NCBI GenBank assembly: GCA_034440635.1
Contig: JAOTON010001027.1
Span: 2,010,001 to 2,074,000 of the forward strand
Length of the DNA stretch: 64,000 bases
From: Lepas anatifera
Lineage: Eukaryota > Arthropoda > Thecostraca > Lepadidae
Direction of reading: 5' to 3'
Shown here piece by piece: positions 57,719 through 64,000 of this stretch (position 1 is the stretch's first letter; each line of letters starts with the position of its first letter). The notes under the pieces were generated by a model that saw only the letters and a list, made by a program, of their open reading frames with translations, searched no databases and was not told the origin of the DNA. Both the position numbers and the translations under genes were made by a program.

Positions 57719-57873
57719 CAGTAGCGGACCAAATACTTTATTTCGGGGTAGGGAAGGGGGGGGTAGGGGCCTCGAACCTCCCCGCTATAGCATCGGAACA
57801 GTATCCAGCTATGCAAGACATCCTGACGTTTGGTGGGTGACTTGAGCCCCCTACCCCCTTGTATCCGCCACTG
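57719..57873. mobile_element. hAT-like MITE, worn ends (155 bp)
   Basis: CAGTAGCGGACCAAATAC at 57719 and, inverted, CAGTGGCGGATACAAGG ending at 57873. Typical hAT-MITE ends, but the flanking octamers do not match, so the duplication has decayed. Confidence 0.6.
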
Positions 57874-58329
57874 TTTCTCGCCATGCCGCACGATTTTCAC
57901 GCCCAGTTTATATTGGGGATGGTGAGTCGATTTGGGACCCCACCGAAAGCAGTTTTTGGATTAAAACAGATAGAAATGCATAATGCACTTAAGCTGATTG
58001 CTTGTGACCAAAAGTTTAATAACACTGGTCAACAGCCAAAATGGAGCCGGCGGCACGTGAACACCTGCTTCTGCCTATTTCGATACCGCTGATTTTAAAT
58101 TTAGTAACGGTTTTTTTCCATCAGACCTGGTTTCTTCTCCAGAGCATACCTGGTGCATAGCGCCTACACTTTCCACATACTGTCATCAGCCTAGCCTTTT
58201 GTGGAAAAATATAGATCAAGGATGTCGAGGATCCGAATGATGTACACCCAGACAATGCAGCTTATCAATATACATGGGAATTTATTGCAACGGAAGACTA
58301 CTTCGCGTTCAAGTGTATGAACATTGTAC
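57874..58329. other. Intergenic, nothing recognised
   Basis: No bounded repeat or coding homology. Confidence 0.4.
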
Positions 58330-58920
58330 ATTGAACAAGGTTTGCGTTCGGTCGCACAAGCTCGCCGGTATTGTAGACCGAGAGGTGACGTCGTAACATT
58401 ATATGATGAGGATTTTATGTCACAGTCACCTCCCTTGAAAGTCGAGTCTAAGTAAAAAGTCACAGGTCAAGGTCATACCACCATTTCAAGGTCATTAACT
58501 CTAATGCATTTGGTCGGATGACGCCGCCTAATATGACGTATATCATGCTATGACGTCATACGCTAGGTCACTCAATCTTGAGCTCAAGGTTGCAGGTTCA
58601 AGACCAAGGTCATGGGTCAAGGTCAAACCTTATTTTCCGCCCAACGGCTGCCATAGTGCTGGTTGCAGTACACGTTATAGGCAAAATGTAATATTTTGAC
58701 GTCAAAGTTCAATGGCTTTGAACGACCTTGGCCTAAAAGTTTCAGAGAACATTGCCTTAGACCTTTCCTCTGTTACTTTAGGCCACTTTCTCTCCATATC
58801 TGGCTTCTCATCGCATAATCACGATATTTCCCAATGGATACACAGCACAGACAGACTTTGACCTATATGACCTCGTTTTACCTTGAATATATCGACCTAG
58901 GTCTCTGAAAACTGAGTTTA
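58330..58920 (-). mobile_element. Family E TTAA element, inverted fragment
   Basis: Read on the minus strand it follows 63235-63770: GATATATTCAAGGTAAAACGAGG, GGTCATATAGGTCAAAG, CGTGATTATGCGATGAG, AATGACCTTGAAATGG, TGACCTTGACCTGTGAC and CACCTCTCGGTCTACAAT. Both terminal regions are missing. It is very rich in AGGTCA/TGACCT and includes the CRE palindrome TGACGTCA. Confidence 0.7.
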
Positions 58921-61739
58921 AGGTAGAATACCCTAGCCTCCACAAACACAAAAACGATCATTTTCCTAGACCTCTTGGGTTTTGCACTGTCAAAGTCATT
59001 GATGCCAAGCAGGCTTGCACAAAGACGACACACAGACATACTGGATCTCAAAATTCTGATCTGATACGGCGTTTCTGCTGCCATATTCGTATTCAGCGCC
59101 ACAAATTACCTTAGAAACCGACTATTTTATATTGGATCCACGACAAAAGTTAAATTTTGTTGACCAGTGTAATAGATGATTTTCTACCTTAGGCCAATTG
59201 GCTTCCTTGAGAGGTCGCATATATGATCCAAACTTGACGGAATCGCGTAAAGACAGTCATGATGCACGTTTGCGCCACCTTTTGGGAGCGGAACTGTGTT
59301 TTGAGCTATTTCGAATATTCTTCAAATGAAATAGTATCCCAATATCTTGCTAGATCAACAAATAACCTCTAGAACCCAAATGCCTCTGGAACCCATGTCT
59401 TGTTCCACCTAAAGGTGAAACCACACCAGCTTTTGCTACCCCGAGTGGGCGAGTTACTACAGTGTCAGCAAAAATGCTTTTGATGGGCTTGAATGCTTCT
59501 ACTGTTACACATTGAATAAGGCCGTTTAGGTCCCTGGGCTGTAATGACTTTGAACGTTCAAGGTTAATGAGTTTGCCGAGGGTCAAACGCTTATGTTTGG
59601 GAGCTGATACTAGAATCATACGCATCTAGATGTTAGAGTACCATGGTAAAAGTCACTGAATATGTTGGATTTTTCATTCTGATGACCTTAAATGACCTTT
59701 GCCTGACAAACTGCCAGAGATAAAACAGTTTTGTGACTATCAATAACTTCAATGATTCCTCAACATTTGACCATTCTGGGTGATGACCTTGTTTGACCTG
59801 GGAAAGGTCGAACACAAAATGCCACCAACGTAATTTTAAACAGTTTCCTGAAGGTACTAAGCAAAAACATGCATTATATGACAGGGCATATTAACTTGAG
59901 TTTACCGGGGACGGGGTGCAGTAGTGGATCGGACAGCCCACCTGGCTTCCACACCGCCGACCCGGGTCCAGGATCCGGTAGCTTCCCTGAACAAGGCCAA
60001 GCTGGCTCCCGAGAAACCTTTCCAACAAGAAAAGAATGGGCGACGCCAGATTTCCCTGGAAGTTGGTGCGTCGATAAGCCCACCCCATCCCTCCAAAAAA
60101 TGTTAGCGGGGTCACTTGAGATCACCCGTGGTCACCTGGCCCATTTCTTATTCGCAAGAGGACAAGCATTACCAAAAACCATCAAGACCCGGAACCTAAG
60201 TTAGGACCTAGTCCGTGCCAAATTGCTGTTGCTAGATCAAGCTCTGCGAGGAAGAGGGCTAGGACCTAGCACAAGCCTTTGGAAATGACCGCATATTTCT
60301 TTGACCTGACATGGGCCAGACTTGCAATTAGACCACAATGTGCAAAACACTGGATTTGGTGGAAATCCGGGAGGCATTTCGCTTAACCGAATTGTTTCTT
60401 TAATATTGAAAGAAAAGCATGGAGGGGCCGTACTGGCCTGCATAGCGAGAAGACAAAAATTGCCCATTCATCAAGCAAAATAAAACTGTTTTAAGGCCCG
60501 CCTTTTCTTAAGTCCAATATGAGTATAAAAAGAAACGTTTGAACATTACTGAAACTGAAATGTCGGTGCCTTGCCTCTGCTTGCGCCAAGGCTTTATGGC
60601 CCACATGACCTTCTGCATTATAGTCTTGCCAGTGCTCATTCTGCTATTTTTACCGCTTATATCTTCAGGGTGGGCTTTTGTCTAATTTATTGACTGTCCT
60701 ATTGCGGTGTTTGCAACGTTGTGATTGTGTTGGACGAGAAAATTAATTTTCAGTTTGTTTCAGGTGCTTTTATTTTACATTCTTAGATGTGATTGTAGTT
60801 TTTAGGTAGAATAAGCAAATGAATATTTTCAAACGAGCTTCATGTTCCATCACTACTATTCACTTTTCTGCAGCACTGATCGACTTGCATATCCTGTCAC
60901 ACGATTCATACTAAGCCTTCAAAGTACCCATCTCGAATTTTTAGGGATGCACCATGACTGCTTCCCACCCTCTGGATATGTCTGCCTAGATGTGCATACT
61001 GAGAGGATCAGAGGCTGGCAGAAGAAGTGGTACAACTTGGCCCTCGTGCTTGCCCACATGTGCTGCAGCCAATGGAAGGTCACAAGTGCAAGCTTCTGAC
61101 ACAACAGGTGGGTGGCGCTGCAGGCCTTTTTATGAGCGTGCATTGAATGCAGATTCAGCACACGAGAGCGCCGAAGACAGTATGATTAGAGACTGTTGGC
61201 TGTGGTTTCAAAGAAAAGGCAAGGTATCAAGAGGCGTCACATCGCCATTGAAACGCTAGTAGGGATGTTGCTTGCGAGCCTCCATGCTTTATACTTAATG
61301 TACTCGTGATGGGAGGCGACTTTGCTCTGAATTCTGTTCAACCCTAGGTGAAACATCGTTTGAAACATATCTTTTCCATGAGAAATGCATTAGAGTTTCA
61401 TAGTTTTCTTGGAAGATATAAAGTTTGCGTCCATTCCGAAAATTTTCAAGTCCTCAGAGATAGCTTAAGCCTTCCAGTATCATTTATAAACAATGAAAAG
61501 CTGATTCAAAAGCATTGCTGATGCATGCAAACTAATCCCTTACAAATATCCTAACCTTCGTGATGTTGATGCCTGGATAGCCTAGTGAAATTCGTGCAGC
61601 CCTAACCAAATCTGGATTGAGCTTATCCCCTAGCCTTGAAAGGTAAAGCTTTCTACCTTACAAATGTTTACCAAAAAGAAGATCATGATGTATTTGAGGC
61701 AAGAGACTGGAGAAAGAACCGGATATTTACCTGGTACAT
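58921..61739. other. Intergenic, including a TGACCT-rich piece
   Basis: 59670-59820 again shows clustered TGACCT half-sites (for example GATGACCTTAAATGACCTTT), suggesting another worn fragment of the same element group. 59890-60200 holds overlapping frames (111 codons on plus) that I do not recognise. The frames at 60842-61259 (85 and 89 codons) are also unrecognised. No gene is supported. Confidence 0.4.
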
Positions 61740-62160
61740 TGTTTCGGTGCGGCGCAGGCAGAGCCGGGGGACAGGGGACAGGGCACCGTGCCGTACAGTC
61801 TGTGCAGGTGTGTCGCCGGCGCGCGCTAATGAAGATAATCGCTACCAAATTGGCGCGCCGGCGACGAGACAGGTGCAGCCGCGCGCGACACACGGCCGCA
61901 CAAGTGTCACTTGATACAGCAGTCTCGGCCGGAGCTAATCAGGCAGGCGGCGCCGACATTACCGGTTTCGCAGAGGTGGAGGTGGCGCGCAAACGAGCCC
62001 GCTCTCTCGCTGTTGCCCTGGTGGCGGCCAGGGTAGGTGGGCCACAGGAGGGGACAGGCCCCACCAGCAGGCAAGGGGCAACCGGAGGGGATTACACCAG
62101 TGGCCAATGCAATTACAGGGTGAGGCCCTGGCTAAAGCTGCTATTCCGGAGCGGAAGAAT
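61740..62160. other. GC/CpG-rich block with TAAT-containing core
   Basis: CpG-rich island in AT-rich surroundings. At about 61826-61850 it contains GCTAATGAAGATAATCGC, two TAAT-type cores between GC-rich arms. A 178-codon plus frame (61664-62200) has no recognisable domain. It lies 28 kb upstream of Dll. It could be a distant enhancer or an exon of an unrecognised gene; neither is demonstrated. Confidence 0.35.
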
Positions 62161-63075
62161 GAACAGTGGTGGGGTAGCTCCACAGGTGTTCTCGGATTGA
62201 AATGAAACTCCTGGTTAAACGGATTGCTGCTAACACTGGGTCAGGAATACAGCTGGAACAGTACAACAGGACCTTCAGAGCAGACCAGATTACAATAGAT
62301 CTCATACATGGTCTCTGACTCCAAAATACCTATGCCAGAAAGGTCAATAAAGTTCCATCAATTGATCAATTGATTGGATTCAGCACGGCACCTATCGCAC
62401 AATCTGTCGATTTCTTTTACAAGCAATTCTATTACTATATAGTTTTTCAGAAGGGACTGCCTTTTTGAATTGACCATAATCAGTCGACAAATAGCTTTTT
62501 GTGGAATGATTCAAAGAAAAGCAGGGTTTGAGACATTCACGATTATGCATATTTTGATAGGTACTTTTATACTTTTACTACCTGAAAACAGTCTTACAAA
62601 TGAGTCTAAAAATGTATATTTTACATTCGTCGACCATTTGCGTAGAAAACCGCCAGCGTATCACGTGACAAGTATCAGCCGACGACACCGCAAACGTTAC
62701 CTCATCGCTGCTGTACATCACAGTCAACACATACACACACTGCCTCTTGCAATTAGTTCCCAAAAATCTCATCTCTTACCTTCAGGTACGCTGAGGCCCG
62801 AGCAAAAAATCCCAAGTATATTCACGCCACTTAATTTGTGGTAAACGGTGAGTTTTTGCGCTGTGTTTGCTGCATCGAGGCATTCATATGGGGTATGGAA
62901 CATAGCTTGGGTTAAAAAATTACATAAACTTGTAATATTACTGAACATTGTGTTTTTGATGTTCATGCCCACGTCCCATATGCTCGTGCTAAGGCCCTTT
63001 TAGAATGTTTTCAGTCATACTTTCTAGAACAAAAGCTTAACTATATCGGGTTGCTGGTGACATTTTTTTAGCGTT
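62161..63075. other. Intergenic, AT-rich, nothing recognised
   Basis: The 124-codon frame at 62470-62844 (plus) has no domain I recognise and no supporting signals. Confidence 0.4.
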
Positions 63076-63982
63076 TTAACACCCGCACTGGAGAGGGGTC
63101 TGGCACTAGCGTGCATTGGAGGGGGCCTGGGAGGCCCCCTTAAGATCTCAGAAAATTAAGAGGCGTAGATAAATGCCGTTTAGAGTGTGGATAGGGGCTA
63201 TCGTGAACAACATTATAAACAATTTCTATTGAACTAGGTCAATATATTCAAGGTTAAACGAGGTCATAAAGGTCAAAACTTGGCCATGCTGTGGACCGAG
63301 TGGAAAATGCCGTGATTATGCGGGAAAAGGCGGGAATAATCTAAAAGCGGACTGAGGTCATAGAGGGAAGGTTGTAAAAACATTTCCTACAGTTTGGGGT
63401 CAAGGTCATTCAATGTCATTGACCTATAGGGTCACAATATGGTATACTACTTATAATGTATAATATGACTAGCACTATAGCAACTGTTTGGCGGGAAATG
63501 TGGATTGACCTTTCCCAAAGACCTTTTGATTTGACCTTTGAACTTGACATTTGCGTTGAGGTATCTTAACTATGACGGCATAGCATAATACGTCAGACTG
63601 GGTAGTGCCATTTGACCGGAAACACTGAGGTCAGTGACCTTGAAAGTGCTGATATGACCTTGAACTGTGACCTTGGCCTTCAGGTGAGGTGACCTTGACA
63701 TTTCATCTCGGTTATATGGTTTTATAACGTCACCACTTGGTCTCCAATGCAAGTGAACTGGTCCGACCGCGCGATTACAGCCATCCCAAAATGCAGGTCG
63801 GACTTTAAGAGCCTATAAGTAAAAAATCATTAGACCGATTTTCAAAATTATTTGATCAATTGACGCGCTATTCAATTCTGTTAAATGTGACAAAGCATCT
63901 TTTTCGTCTACGAGCGGTTCTCCGGCCACCTCGGAAAAACAGGTGTGGGAGGCATCCGGGCCCTCTCCAGTGCGCGTGTTAA
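63076..63982. mobile_element. Family E TTAA element, complete (907 bp)
   Basis: TTAA at 63076-63079 and 63979-63982. The left end is duplicated: CACCCGCACTGGAGAGGGG, a spacer TCTGGCACTAGC, then GTGCATTGGAGGGGG, with the hairpin GGGGGCCT-GGG-AGGCCCCC and TTAAGATCTCAG. The right (simple) end, inverted, reads CACGCGCACTGGAGAGGG, with TGTTTTTCCGAGGTGG further inside. The interior is dense in AGGTCA/TGACCT, including the perfect inverted repeat AGGTCA-G-TGACCT at 63628-63640. Fragments of the family lie at 54060 and 58330 (inverted). No transposase frame is present. Confidence 0.82.
63628..63640. promoter_or_regulatory. Perfect IR1 nuclear-receptor site inside a transposon
   Basis: AGGTCAGTGACCT consists of two perfect half-sites inverted with one base between them. 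This IR1 arrangement is the idealised binding site of the ecdysone receptor/USP heterodimer. The sequence is plain; actual binding is not shown, and the surrounding element is full of half-sites, so chance pairing is possible. Confidence 0.5.
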
Positions 63983-64000
63983 GCATGCTGTTAAGCGCAT

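Noticed and set aside
61664..62200. 178-codon frame as a coding exon
   Set aside because: No recognisable domain, GC-rich composition and no clear splice sites; kept only as an unexplained CpG block.
23284..63982. piggyBac transposase gene within one of the TTAA elements
   Set aside because: No frame in any element exceeds about 100 codons of unrecognised sequence and none shows the DDD catalytic context; all copies are non-autonomous.
34221..64000. Second homeobox or Dll duplicate upstream
   Set aside because: No frame contains homeodomain hallmarks such as WFQNRR outside exon 3 of Dll.

Overview
This is eukaryotic genomic DNA from an arthropod, most plausibly a crustacean. Species cannot be fixed from the sequence. 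One protein-coding gene can be supported: the limb-patterning homeobox gene Distal-less (Dll), on the minus strand. Its three coding exons are 33850-33571, 15960-15782 and 1393-779. They have canonical splice sites, and the phases agree across both junctions (phase 1, then phase 0). Together they encode a 357-residue protein with the homeodomain at residues 110-169, a 19-glutamine run at 263-281 and a conserved GLLT-type C-terminus. Intron 1 is 17,610 bp and intron 2 is 14,388 bp.

Layout. 1-778 is the 3' side of Dll. Intron 2 (1394-15781) is an alternation of very GC/CpG-rich blocks and AT-rich blocks, with a GA tract, a TAAT cluster and a CTG-rich tract, and without recognisable transposons; it looks like regulatory DNA. 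Intron 1 (15961-33570) is more AT-rich and carries transposon-derived repeats and a 21-bp minisatellite. The start region (33851-34220) is a GC-rich promoter/5'UTR candidate. Upstream of Dll (34221-64000) I find no gene. That part holds a dimeric 34-bp minisatellite (34980-36510) and a dense collection of non-autonomous transposons.

The most interesting structure is a set of non-coding elements bounded by TTAA (family names A, B, D, E are mine; best copies 25699-26507, 46191-47445, 50736-51751 and 63076-63982). Although most of their interiors differ, they share an asymmetric end architecture. One end is simple. The other end has the terminal motif tandemly duplicated around a related spacer of about 20 bp, followed by a GC hairpin and an AAGATCTC-like motif. 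TTAA targets and CCC ends suggest a piggyBac-type mobiliser, but no transposase is present here. Families A, B and E are also packed with AGGTCA/TGACCT, the nuclear-receptor half-site, including 4-bp-spaced direct repeats and one perfect IR1. They sit inside and upstream of a developmental control gene.

Other repeats are hAT-type MITEs with 8-bp duplications (one perfect), two TA-flanked TIR elements, a TTAA-flanked 457-bp MITE, one tRNA-derived SINE, an 0.8-kb repeat present twice, and an odd G/T-only stretch that may be an assembly artefact. Most long open frames in the window come from GC-rich or tandemly repeated DNA and are not genes.
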